Positions 28,642 to 39,608 of a DNA stretch of 64,000 bases are shown here, piece by piece. Source of the DNA: Lysobacteraceae bacterium NML07-0707 (GTDB lineage: Bacteria > Pseudomonadota > Gammaproteobacteria > Xanthomonadales > Xanthomonadaceae); the NCBI GenBank assembly GCA_002798295.1, contig NWQT01000022.1, positions 58,777 to 122,776 on the forward strand. The letters are read 5' to 3'. The position numbers and the translations under genes are program-made. The notes beneath the pieces were generated by a model. It ran no database searches. It was not told the DNA's origin and saw nothing but the letters and a program-made list of their open reading frames with translations. Each line of letters opens with the position of its first letter. Position 1 is the first letter of the stretch.

Positions 28642-29238
28642 ATGTCCATCGTTATCCGCGACGTGCTCGAGCACGAGCTGGATTCGGTTCTTGCCCTCAA
28701 CAACGCTGCAGGCCCTGGCATCTTGCCGATAGATGCGGCGCGCATGCGCTATTTGTTTGACCATGCTGAATATTTCCGCGTTGCCGAACGCGAAGGGCAT
28801 ATTGTCGGCATGTTGATTGCCTTTGGCAGCCAAAGCCAGCACGATAGCCACAATTTCGCCTGGTTTGCCGAGCGCCTTGCCAACTTTTTGTATATCGACC
28901 GCATCGCTGTCAGCAGCCGCCGTCGCGGCGGCGGTGTCGGTCGCGCCCTGTATGCCGATGTGCAAAGCTATGCCGAAGCACGCTACCCGGAGCTGTGCTG
29001 CGAAGTATTCCTGCAAGAAGGCACCGACCCTGCCCTGCTGTTTCACGGCACGTTTGGTTTCCGCGAAATGGGTCAGAACATCCAGGCCGACGGCACCCGC
29101 GCCAGCATGCTGGTCAAGCCGATGTGCAGCCATGCCTGGATTCGTGAAACCTATGGCGAGCGCCTGCCCGATGCGGCATGGATTGCTCGCCCGCGCGTGC
29201 TGCAAAGCGCTCCATGCCTGATGGATATGACCGCATGA
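28642..29238 (+). CDS. GNAT family N-acetyltransferase, first gene of the Min operon
   Basis: A 198-residue GCN5-related acetyltransferase. The acetyl-CoA region is IDRIAVSSRRRGGGVGRALYAD, followed by the CCEVFLQEG strand; the conserved RRRGGGVG loop is clear. The substrate is unknown. GGAG lies seven bases before the ATG. Its stop overlaps the minC start (ATGA at 29235-29238), so it is translationally coupled to minC, which suggests a link to septum positioning or just shared transcription. Confidence 0.85.
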   Translation: MSIVIRDVLEHELDSVLALNNAAGPGILPIDAARMRYLFDHAEYFRVAEREGHIVGMLIAFGSQSQHDSHNFAWFAERLANFLYIDRIAVSSRRRGGGVGRALYADVQSYAEARYPELCCEVFLQEGTDPALLFHGTFGFREMGQNIQADGTRASMLVKPMCSHAWIRETYGERLPDAAWIARPRVLQSAPCLMDMTA

Positions 29239-29978
29239 ACCTCCCCAATTACGAGCAGGCCGGCGACCTCAAAATCGGTCAGGTCGGCATTGCCAACCTG
29301 CGTATCCGCACTCTGGACATCCCCGCGCTTGCCGAAGAAATGCGCCAGCGAATTGCGCGTGCGCCGGTGATGTTCTCGCGTGCTGCGGTCATCATCGACT
29401 TCAGTGCCCTGGCGCAACTGCCCAGCGTCGATGTCGCACAACAATTGATAAATGCGTTGCGCGAGGCCGGCGCCCTGCCCATCGCCCTTGCCTATGGCAG
29501 CAGCCAGAACAATGCACTGGCCGAGGCGCTTGGCCTGCCGGTGGTGGCCAAATTCCGTGCCCAGTACGAGCAGCCCAATGCCGCACCGGCAACACTCGCA
29601 CGCGCCCCCGAACCCACACCTGCCCCTGCTGCCGCAGTGGGCGGCCATGAGCCTGGCCTGATGCAAACCAGCTCGGTACGCTCCGGGCAGCAGCTGTATG
29701 CCCAGCAGCGTGACCTGACCGTGGTCGGCATGGTCGGAGCCGGTGCGGAAGTCATTTCTGATGGCTCCATCCACATCTATGGCCCTTTGCGCGGTCGCGC
29801 CCTGGCGGGCGCGCGCGGGCTAACCACGGCACGGATTTTCTGCCGCGAATTTCATGCAGAGTTGGTCGCCATCGCCGGCCACTACAAAGTGGCTGATGAC
29901 TTCCCTCCCGAACTCACTGGTCGCGCCGTGCAGGTATCCTTGCAGGACGGCGAGCTGAAGTTGCAACTGCTTGATTGA
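29235..29978 (+). CDS. minC: Septum site-determining protein MinC
   Basis: A 247-residue inhibitor of FtsZ assembly that blocks division at the poles. The N-terminal FtsZ-interacting domain covers about residues 1-105, a Pro/Ala-rich linker follows, and the C-terminal beta-helix (about 140-247) has RSGQQLYAQQRDL, VVGMVGAGAEV and SIHIYGPLRGRALAG, which bind MinD. The ATG at 29235 overlaps the acetyltransferase stop; the frame is open further upstream but that part does not look like MinC. Confidence 0.95.
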   Translation: MNLPNYEQAGDLKIGQVGIANLRIRTLDIPALAEEMRQRIARAPVMFSRAAVIIDFSALAQLPSVDVAQQLINALREAGALPIALAYGSSQNNALAEALGLPVVAKFRAQYEQPNAAPATLARAPEPTPAPAAAVGGHEPGLMQTSSVRSGQQLYAQQRDLTVVGMVGAGAEVISDGSIHIYGPLRGRALAGARGLTTARIFCREFHAELVAIAGHYKVADDFPPELTGRAVQVSLQDGELKLQLLD

Positions 29979-30026
29979 TCACCCCCACACCGACACGGCC
30001 CCGGGCCGGGCATCAGGAGAACTCCA

Positions 30027-30836
30027 TTGGCTGAAATCATCGTCATCACTTCCGGCAAAGGCGGCGTAGGCAAAACCACCACCAGTGCCAGCATCGCCAC
30101 CGGCCTTGCCAAGCGCGGCAAGAAAACCGCCGTCATCGACTTTGACGTCGGGCTGCGCAATCTTGACCTCATCATGGGCTGCGAGCGCCGCGTGGTGTAT
30201 GACTTCGTCAACGTGGTCAATGGCGAAGCCTCGCTCAAGCAAGCCCTGATCAAGGACAAGCGCTTTGAAAACCTGTACGTGCTGGCCGCCTCGCAAACCC
30301 GCGACAAGGACGCTCTGACACTCGAAGGTGTTGAACGCGTACTGAAAGAGCTGGAAGCCGATGGCTTTGACTGCATTATCTGCGACTCCCCGGCCGGCAT
30401 TGAAAAAGGCGCCTTCCTTGCCATGTACTTCGCCGACAAAGCCATCGTGGTGGTCAACCCGGAAGTCTCCAGCGTGCGCGACTCCGACCGCATCCTCGGG
30501 CTGCTGGCCTCGAAAACCCGCAAGGCCGAAAAGGGCGAGCGCATCCAGGAATACCTGCTGCTCACTCGTTACAGCCCGGCACGCGTGGAAAAAGGCGAAA
30601 TGCTCTCGGTCAAGGATGTGGAAGAAGTGCTGGGTCTGAAAACCATCGGTGTCATTCCAGAATCCAGCGATGTGCTGAATGCTTCCAACAAAGGCGAGCC
30701 GGTGATTCTCGAAGGCGCTTCCGATGCAGCACAGGCCTATGAAGATGCGGTTGCCCGACTGATGGGCGAAGAGCGTCCGATGCGCTTTGTCACCGCCGAG
30801 AAAAAAGGCTTCTTCAGCAAAATCTTCGGAGGCTGA
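30027..30836 (+). CDS. minD: Septum site-determining ATPase MinD
   Basis: A 269-residue ParA/MinD ATPase that recruits MinC to the membrane. The deviant Walker A motif GKGGVGKTT is at residues 10-18, DFDVGLRNLD and CDSPAGIE are the switch regions, and the C-terminal amphipathic helix ends in KKGFFSKIFGG, the membrane-targeting sequence. The start codon is TTG at 30027, with AGGAG nine bases upstream; no ATG fits the family N-terminus MAEIIVITSGKGG. It is 48 bases after minC. Confidence 0.97.
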   Translation: MAEIIVITSGKGGVGKTTTSASIATGLAKRGKKTAVIDFDVGLRNLDLIMGCERRVVYDFVNVVNGEASLKQALIKDKRFENLYVLAASQTRDKDALTLEGVERVLKELEADGFDCIICDSPAGIEKGAFLAMYFADKAIVVVNPEVSSVRDSDRILGLLASKTRKAEKGERIQEYLLLTRYSPARVEKGEMLSVKDVEEVLGLKTIGVIPESSDVLNASNKGEPVILEGASDAAQAYEDAVARLMGEERPMRFVTAEKKGFFSKIFGG

Positions 30837-30838
30837 TG

Positions 30839-31093
30839 ATGGGGATTTTCGACTTCCTCAAAGCCAAGAAAGAAACTGCCAATACCGCCAAAAACCGTCT
30901 GCAGGTGATTATTGCCGAGCAGCGCAGCATGGTGGGCGCGGCAGACTACATCCCGCGGATGCGCCAGGAAATCCTCGACGTGATTCGCAAATACGTGCAT
31001 GTCCCCGAAGATGCCATCAAGGTTTCCAAGGAAAAGCATGGCGATTACGACGTGCTGGATATTTCCATCGAACTGCCTGACAAGGCAGGCTGA
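30839..31093 (+). CDS. minE: Cell division topological specificity factor MinE
   Basis: An 84-residue activator of MinD ATPase that drives MinCD to the poles. It begins MGIFDFLKAKK (membrane-targeting), continues with the anti-MinCD helix region RLQVIIAEQR (about 20-30) and the topological specificity domain. Two tandem ATGs occur, at 30836 and 30839. I chose 30839 because GGAGG ends six bases before it and only three before the first; the first also overlaps the minD stop. Confidence 0.95.
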   Translation: MGIFDFLKAKKETANTAKNRLQVIIAEQRSMVGAADYIPRMRQEILDVIRKYVHVPEDAIKVSKEKHGDYDVLDISIELPDKAG

Positions 31094-31098
31094 AGCCC

Positions 31099-31584
31099 AT
31101 GCCGGAAGTCCTGTGTATCCGCGATATCGCCTTTGCCGATGCGGCAGGGCTTCTGGCGCGCTACGGCCTGACCCTGCACCGGGTACAGGATGGCCTTGAT
31201 ATTCCCGGCAGCTACTGGGGAGAGAGCGAAGCCGGGATTATCGGCTCTGATGTCTATGTGCGCGATGACACCCCGGTGCATTCGATGCTACACGAAGCCG
31301 GGCACCTCATCGTACTGCCAGCGGATCAACGCGCCGCCGTGCATACCGATGCCACCGACTCCATCGAAGAAGAAAACGCCGTCTGCGTGCTTCAGGCGCT
31401 GATGGCCGACGCCCTGCCCGGCGTGGGCTATGCGCGCCTGCTGGCCGACATGGATACCTGGGGCTACAGCTTTCGCCTCGGCAGCGCCCGCGCCTATGTC
31501 GAACAAGACGCCGAGGACGCCTGGCAATGGCTGATCGATCACGGTCTTGTTGACGACAAACGGCAACTGGTTTTTCCGGGCTAA
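31099..31584 (+). CDS. Putative zinc-metallopeptidase-like protein (HEXXH), last gene of the Min operon
   Basis: A 161-residue protein of unknown function with an HEXXH motif, HEAGH at residues 65-69 in VHSMLHEAGHLIVLP, and an acidic cluster at 90-92 (IEEEN) that could supply a third zinc ligand as in small gluzincin-type folds such as ImmA/IrrE. No signal peptide or membrane helix. It starts five bases after minE and its stop overlaps the convergent transporter stop by three to four bases. The link to Min proteins is positional only. I do not recognise a named family. Confidence 0.7.
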   Translation: MPEVLCIRDIAFADAAGLLARYGLTLHRVQDGLDIPGSYWGESEAGIIGSDVYVRDDTPVHSMLHEAGHLIVLPADQRAAVHTDATDSIEEENAVCVLQALMADALPGVGYARLLADMDTWGYSFRLGSARAYVEQDAEDAWQWLIDHGLVDDKRQLVFPG

Positions 31585-32477
31585 TAGGGCAGCTTCATTT
31601 TTACCCTGCGCCACCAGCCGCCGACATGCCGCTCGCGGACAAGCGTAAACAGACCCGCAGCGATAATCATGGCAATCCCAAGCCAGGTCAGGGCATCCAC
31701 ACGCTCATTGAACCACCAGGCGCCCAGCAGCACCGCCCAGAGCATCTGGCTGTATTGGGTGGGCGCGACATGGTTCACCTCGGTCGCCAACGTGGCGTAC
31801 AGCAGCAGCACGGTACCGAGCGCTGCCAGCAATCCATAGCCAAATACATAGCCCCATTGCTGCGCAGTGGGCAGGGCCATCTGAGGCAGCATCAGTATGC
31901 CTGCAATCAGCAGGTTGCCGAACAAAGGGGTGGCATACAGGGTCAGGCGATGTTCACGGCGCCCCGCCAGGCGCACCAGAACCACACCGACCGCCCCGGC
32001 CAGCCCGCAGGCAACCGCGCCTGCATGTCCCCAATGCAGTTCCCGGAAGCCCGGACGCAATACCACCAGCACCCCGGCAAAGCCTGCCAGTACCGCCAGC
32101 CAGCGCCGCCAGCCCACCTGCTCTTTGAGCACCAACACCGAAAGCACAGTAACGAAAATCGGCATCAGGAATATCAGCGCAAACGCCTCGGCCATCGGCA
32201 AATGGGTGAAGGCCAGCAGCGCACCGAAGGCATTGATGGCGGCAAACAGCATGCGCGCCAGCCATATCCCGGGCAGACGCGGACGCAACAAGTCGCGCCA
32301 GCGCTCGCCGGGCTGCTTGACCCAGGGCAGCGCCAGGAGCCCCAGCAGCGCGCCCATGAACATCAGCTGCCATAGCGGCACGCCGCCTTTCAACAGTTTG
32401 ATGAAGGCATCACTGAAAGAAAATGCCGCATAGGCAGCAAGTCCAAGAAACACGCCTTTATGAATAGATACCATCAT
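31581..32477 (-). CDS. EamA/DMT family transporter
   Basis: A 298-residue inner-membrane protein with ten predicted helices, two EamA repeats and the DMT-typical features of the drug/metabolite exporter group (for example PMAEAFALIFLMPIFVTVLS and VAPTQYSQMLWAVLLG). Substrate unknown. Two adjacent ATGs (32477, 32474) are possible; neither has a good ribosome site. Its C-terminal stop overlaps the end of the HEXXH gene on the other strand. Confidence 0.85.
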   Translation of the reverse strand: MMVSIHKGVFLGLAAYAAFSFSDAFIKLLKGGVPLWQLMFMGALLGLLALPWVKQPGERWRDLLRPRLPGIWLARMLFAAINAFGALLAFTHLPMAEAFALIFLMPIFVTVLSVLVLKEQVGWRRWLAVLAGFAGVLVVLRPGFRELHWGHAGAVACGLAGAVGVVLVRLAGRREHRLTLYATPLFGNLLIAGILMLPQMALPTAQQWGYVFGYGLLAALGTVLLLYATLATEVNHVAPTQYSQMLWAVLLGAWWFNERVDALTWLGIAMIIAAGLFTLVRERHVGGWWRRVKMKLPY

Positions 32478-32563
32478 CAATACTTGAAAAAACTGTCCGC
32501 AGTGTAGTCGCAATGCGGCATGCAAATCCGTGTTTGGCCTCCTAAACTAGCTGACTTTCCACC

Positions 32564-34474
32564 ATGAGCCTTGCCATGAAACTTCGCCACGCGCTGCTTT
32601 CCCTTGCCATCGCCACCAGCCTTGTCCCCGGCACACTGGCCGCCCAAAAGGTGCCCCGTGAAACTGCCGACCAGTTCGTTGCCCGCATCAATGCCGAGAT
32701 GAAGGCGATGTACCCGGAAATCACCGTGCCGCAGTGGCTGGCATCCACCTATATTGGCGAGGACACACAAATGCTCTCGGCCAAGAGCAATGAGCGTTGG
32801 CTGGGGATTTTGAACCAGTGGATTGAGCAGGCCAAAACCTATCAGGGGCAGCCGATGAGCGCCGCCAGCGCGCGCACCTTGCAGCTGCTCAAACTCTCGG
32901 CCTCGATGCCGCCGCCGAAAGACCCTGCCGCGCTGTCGGAGCTGACCCAGATCGCCACCCGTATGGAAGGCGCCTATGGCGCAGGCAGTTACTGCACCGG
33001 CGAGGGGGAGACCAAAAAATGCCGGCAATTGGGCGAGCTTGAGGACGTGCTGCGCGAAAGCCGCGACTACGCCGCGCAGCTCGATGCCTGGCAGGGCTGG
33101 CATGGCGTGGCCACACCGATGCGCAAGGATTACCAACGTTTTGTCGAGCTCTCCAACCAGGGCGCGCAGAACCTTGGCTTTGCCAATACTGGCGAACTAT
33201 GGCGCTCGGGCTATGACATGAGCCCGGCGGAGCTGGCCGCCGAAACCGACCGCCTATGGGCGCAGGTCAAGCCGCTGTACGAAGAGCTGCACTGCTACAC
33301 CCGCGGCAAGCTGGAGCAGCAATATCCCGGCAAAGGCTCGGTCGGCGGCGGCCTTCTGCCCGCGCATCTGATGGGCAATATGTGGCAACAGGACTGGGGC
33401 AACCTCTGGGACATGCTCGAACCCTACCCCGGCGTCGGCAGCCTCGACATCACCGGCGCACTGGAGCGCCAGTATCAAGCCACGCTGAAAAACGAACAGG
33501 CCAAGCCTGCCGGGCGCAGCGCCGAGGACATCGAGCGCGCCGCGCGCCTTGCCACCGCCATCGACATGACCCGCCGCGCCGAAGACTTCTACACCTCGAT
33601 CGGCTTTCCCAAATTGCCGGAAAGCTATTGGCAGAACACCCAGTTCATCAAGCCGCGTGACCGCGATGTGGTCTGCCATGCCAGCGCCTGGGACATGAAC
33701 ATGCAGGGCGATGTGCGCACCAAGATGTGCATCAAGCCCAATGAAGAAGACTTCACCACCATCTATCACGAACTGGGACATATCTATTACGACCTGGCCT
33801 ACAACGTGCAGCCGGCGCTGTTTCAGGCCGGCGCCCATGATGGCTTCCACGAAGCCATCGGCGATGTCATCGTACTGGCAATGACCCCGGACTATCTCGG
33901 CTCGGTTGGGCTGGTCGAGGCTCAACAACCCTCACAGCAGGCGCTGATCAACTCGCAGATGCGCATGGCGCTGGCCAAGGTCGCCTTCCTGCCGTTCGGC
34001 CTGATGATCGACCGCTGGCGCTGGGGCGTGTTTGATGGCTCGATCGCGCCCGGCCAATACAACGCCGCCTGGTGGAACCTCAAGGCCCAGTATCAGGGTG
34101 TGGCACCGGCCAGCCCGCGCGGCGAGGAATACTTCGATGCCGGTGCCAAATACCACGTCCCCGGCAATACCCCCTATACCCGCTATTTCCTCTCGCACAT
34201 CCTGCAATTCCAGTTCTACAAGGCGCTATGCGATGCCGCCGGACATACAGGCCCGCTGCACCAGTGCAGCTTCTACGGCAGCAAGGAAGCCGGCCAGCGC
34301 TACTGGGCGATGCTTTCCAAGGGCGCCAGCCAGCCCTGGCAGCAGACCATGAAGGAGCTGACCGGCACCGAGCGCATGGATGCCAGCGCCGTGCTGGAAT
34401 ACTTTGCCCCGCTGCAAACCTGGCTGAAGGAACAAAACCAGGGTCAGCAATGCGGCTGGCAGGCTCCGAACTGA
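32564..34474 (+). CDS. M2 family peptidyl-dipeptidase (ACE-like)
   Basis: A 636-residue zinc peptidase of family M2, homologous to angiotensin-converting enzyme and to XcACE of Xanthomonas, releasing C-terminal dipeptides. The zinc motif HELGH is at residues 402-406, in IYHELGHIYYD, and the downstream Glu ligand is in HDGFHEAIGDV. An N-terminal signal peptide (about residues 5-25, cleavage after LAA) exports it. Starts at 32564 or 32576 are possible. A strong hairpin follows at 34482-34509. It complements the M3 and M19 peptidases elsewhere in the window. Confidence 0.95.
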   Translation: MSLAMKLRHALLSLAIATSLVPGTLAAQKVPRETADQFVARINAEMKAMYPEITVPQWLASTYIGEDTQMLSAKSNERWLGILNQWIEQAKTYQGQPMSAASARTLQLLKLSASMPPPKDPAALSELTQIATRMEGAYGAGSYCTGEGETKKCRQLGELEDVLRESRDYAAQLDAWQGWHGVATPMRKDYQRFVELSNQGAQNLGFANTGELWRSGYDMSPAELAAETDRLWAQVKPLYEELHCYTRGKLEQQYPGKGSVGGGLLPAHLMGNMWQQDWGNLWDMLEPYPGVGSLDITGALERQYQATLKNEQAKPAGRSAEDIERAARLATAIDMTRRAEDFYTSIGFPKLPESYWQNTQFIKPRDRDVVCHASAWDMNMQGDVRTKMCIKPNEEDFTTIYHELGHIYYDLAYNVQPALFQAGAHDGFHEAIGDVIVLAMTPDYLGSVGLVEAQQPSQQALINSQMRMALAKVAFLPFGLMIDRWRWGVFDGSIAPGQYNAAWWNLKAQYQGVAPASPRGEEYFDAGAKYHVPGNTPYTRYFLSHILQFQFYKALCDAAGHTGPLHQCSFYGSKEAGQRYWAMLSKGASQPWQQTMKELTGTERMDASAVLEYFAPLQTWLKEQNQGQQCGWQAPN

Positions 34475-34481
34475 TGCAAAC

Positions 34482-34515
34482 GGCAGGCGCCCACACATGG
34501 GCGCCTGCCTCTTTG
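34482..34515 (+). terminator. Terminator hairpin after the M2 peptidase
   Basis: A perfect 12-bp GC-rich stem (34482-34493 with 34498-34509, loop CACA) followed by TCTTT. It lies eight bases after the stop of the M2 peptidase and ten bases before the ribosome site of the RidA gene, so it may also reduce read-through into RidA. Confidence 0.7.
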
Positions 34516-34524
34516 GAGAACCCC

Positions 34525-34878
34525 ATGATTGATTACATCGACCCCGAGCCGCGCTACAGCGATGCCACTGTTGCCCATGTTTTCGTTTTTCTGGGCGGCC
34601 AGGTGCCGGAAGACGCCAGCGCCGATATTCAGGCACAAACCCGCAGTGTGCTGGCGCAGATTGATGCCCTGCTTGAGCGCTGCGGTTCGGACAAGGCGCA
34701 TATTCTTGAGGCCACCATTTACCTCAGCGACATCGCCGCCGATTACGCGGGAATGAACGAAGTCTGGGATGCCTGGACTGCCCCCGGCCGCGCCCCGGCG
34801 CGCGCCTGCATCGAAGCCAAGCTCGCTCACCCCGGCTGGAAAGTGGAAATCAAGCTGACGGCGGTGCAACGGCCTTGA
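34525..34878 (+). CDS. RidA/YjgF family protein
   Basis: A 117-residue RidA-family protein, likely a trimeric deaminase of reactive enamine/imine intermediates from PLP enzymes. It has HVFVFLGGQVPEDAS, AQIDALLERCGS and the C-terminal APARACIEAKL...GWKVEIKLTA block with the substrate-binding Arg. GGAG lies seven bases before the ATG. Its last 29 bases overlap the end of the convergent transporter gene on the opposite strand. Confidence 0.88.
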   Translation: MIDYIDPEPRYSDATVAHVFVFLGGQVPEDASADIQAQTRSVLAQIDALLERCGSDKAHILEATIYLSDIAADYAGMNEVWDAWTAPGRAPARACIEAKLAHPGWKVEIKLTAVQRP

Positions 34879-36067
34879 ATTGCCGGTGATGTTGCCATCG
34901 CCACAGCCCCCAGGCGAGCAGCGACAACAGTCCGGCAGCGGCGGCAAGCCAGGCCAGATCATGACTCAGCCACGGCGAGATCACCCCGGCCATGAAGGCA
35001 TTCAGCAGCAGGCTGGTGAATGCCTGCAGCGACGAGGCCGCGCCCCGGGTTGCCGGGAACATATCCAGAATCGCAAGCGTGAGAATCGGAAACACCAGGG
35101 CAATGCCGAAGGCATTGAGCGCAATCGGCAAGACCGTCGGCCACAGGCTCGGCTGCGGCACGCTGCCGTGATAGGCCAGATTCAGGCAGGCGGCCAGCAG
35201 GCAGCAGGCAAAACCGATCCGCAGCTGCTGCACATTCGCCAGTCGCCCGGCGACACGCCCGGAAAGCCAGGCGCCGAGCATCATGCCGCTGATCATCGGT
35301 ACGAACAGCCAGCCGAACTGATCCTCGGCAAGACGCAGATGCTCGCCTACCACCGCGGGCGCCGAGGCGATATACAGAAAGGCGGCAGAAAAGTTGCAAC
35401 TTGCCGCCAGCGCCAGCCGCATGAAATGCGGGTTCTTCAGCATCGCCCAATAGCCTTGCAGCATCGCCGCCGGCTGCAACGGCTGGCGCGCAGTACGCGG
35501 CAGGGTCTCGGGCAGGTGCAGCAGCACCGCCAGCAGCAACAGCAGAGAAAACAGCGCCAGAAACCAGAAAATCGACGGCCACTGCTGCCAACCGAGTAGC
35601 CAGCCGCCGACAATCGGCGCCAGCGCTGGGGCTACACCAAAGATTACCGATACCTGGCTCATCAAGCGCTGTGCATCATCGCCTGCAAACAGGTCGCGGA
35701 TCACCGCGCGCCCGACAATCATCCCTACCCCGGCGGAAAACCCTTGCAGGGCGCGAAAGGCGAGCAGCATCGGCAACGAAGTGGACAGTGCACAGCCCAC
35801 CGAGGCCAAGGCAAACAGCAGCAACCCGGCCACGATCACCCGCCGCCGCCCGAGCGCATCCGACAGCGGCCCATGCACCACGCTCATCACGGCATAGGCC
35901 AGGAGATACACGCTGATGGTCTGCTGCATCGCCAGCTTGTCGGCGGAGAACTGCGCCGCCATCGCCCGGAAGGCCGGGAACATGGTGTCGATGGAAAACG
36001 GCCCAAGCATCGAAAGCGCGCCGAGAATCAGCGCGAGATGACGCGGGGTACGGGAGACAACAGTCAT
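34850..36067 (-). CDS. MFS multidrug transporter, Bcr/CflA type
   Basis: A 405-residue major-facilitator exporter with twelve helices. The Bcr/CflA-type signatures include GPFSIDTMFPAFRAMAAQF, the PLSDALGRRRVI loop between helices 2 and 3, and VGRAVIRDLFAGDDAQRLMS. The ATG at 36067 starts at the first helix; a longer frame reaches 36232 but that part looks non-coding. It ends 29 bases inside the RidA gene, tail to tail. Confidence 0.88.
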   Translation of the reverse strand: MTVVSRTPRHLALILGALSMLGPFSIDTMFPAFRAMAAQFSADKLAMQQTISVYLLAYAVMSVVHGPLSDALGRRRVIVAGLLLFALASVGCALSTSLPMLLAFRALQGFSAGVGMIVGRAVIRDLFAGDDAQRLMSQVSVIFGVAPALAPIVGGWLLGWQQWPSIFWFLALFSLLLLLAVLLHLPETLPRTARQPLQPAAMLQGYWAMLKNPHFMRLALAASCNFSAAFLYIASAPAVVGEHLRLAEDQFGWLFVPMISGMMLGAWLSGRVAGRLANVQQLRIGFACCLLAACLNLAYHGSVPQPSLWPTVLPIALNAFGIALVFPILTLAILDMFPATRGAASSLQAFTSLLLNAFMAGVISPWLSHDLAWLAAAAGLLSLLAWGLWRWQHHRQFKAVAPPSA

Positions 36068-36220
36068 GGGATGCAGAACAAGAACAAAGGCGGGCATGAT
36101 AGAGCCAATAGGCGCTTGCGCCCGACAATACAGCCTGCCCGGTTTCGGCGCTGCGTGTTGTCTTGGCAAGAGTTTGCCTACAGTTGCCAGCGTCTTGTCC
36201 GACCATATCCTCAAGCTAAG

Positions 36221-36248
36221 TTTCATCGGCATGGGCAGCGGCTATAAT
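36221..36248 (+). promoter_or_regulatory. Putative sigma-70 promoter of the glycine riboswitch/gcvP unit
   Basis: A perfect TATAAT is at 36243-36248, with a weak TTTCAT at 36221-36226, a 16-base spacer. A start site about ten bases after the -10 box would begin right at the first riboswitch helix at 36258. The -35 match is poor. Confidence 0.55.
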
Positions 36249-36257
36249 CCGCAGCCT

Positions 36258-36465
36258 CGACGGGAGAAGCGGCATCCCCGCTGCCGAAGGCGCAACCGCC
36301 CGCAATCGCTCAGGCTCCTGACCGTCGCGCGAACAACACTCTGGAGAGACTGGCCGCCTTTGCGCAGGCCAGCGCCGAAGGGGCAAAAGGCCGTTTCCGG
36401 GCGGCCTCCAAACTCTCAGGCAAAAGGACAGAGGGGCATGTCACAGGCGTATTGCGCGCCTGTCC
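36258..36465 (+). promoter_or_regulatory. Tandem glycine riboswitch in the gcvP leader
   Basis: Two glycine aptamers lie in a row. Aptamer 1 (36258-36327) is closed by CGACGG/CCGTCG and has GGGAGAAG, CCGAAGGCGCAA and CTCAGG cores. Aptamer 2 (36339-36433) is closed by CTCTG/CAGAG and has GGAGAGAC, CCGAAGGGGCAAAAG and CTCAGGCAAAAGGACAG, nearly the family consensus. A 7-bp hairpin (36443-36449 with 36457-36463) follows before the gcvP ribosome site and is a plausible expression platform. Glycine binding would be expected to switch gcvP on. With the promoter, this explains the 422-base gap between the MFS gene and gcvP. Confidence 0.93.
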
Positions 36466-36489
36466 TGCCCTCGCCTTTGGAGCCCCCTG

Positions 36490-39402
<2,913 letters not shown>

Positions 39403-39430
39403 GGCGCACGCATCTTGCTGCACCCTCACC

Positions 39431-39462
39431 ATGGAGCCTCTCCCACAGAGGCTCCATTTTTT
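39431..39462 (+). terminator. Rho-independent terminator of gcvP
   Basis: A perfect 11-bp stem (39431-39441 with 39447-39457, loop CCCAC) followed by a run of six T (39457-39462). It lies 28 bases after the gcvP stop. The rest of the gap to 39608 is AT-rich and could hold the promoter of the sensor gene. Confidence 0.92.
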
Positions 39463-39608
39463 ATGTATCGCGCCAGAAAAACTGTGACCGATGCCAAAAA
39501 AAGACATGCCATTCGTCAGCCCCGTGCCACAAGCGCCATATTCATATTTATCATTACGCGGCGTCCTCCCTGAATACCGCCTCTTTCCTACTTACACATG
39601 CATAGCGC

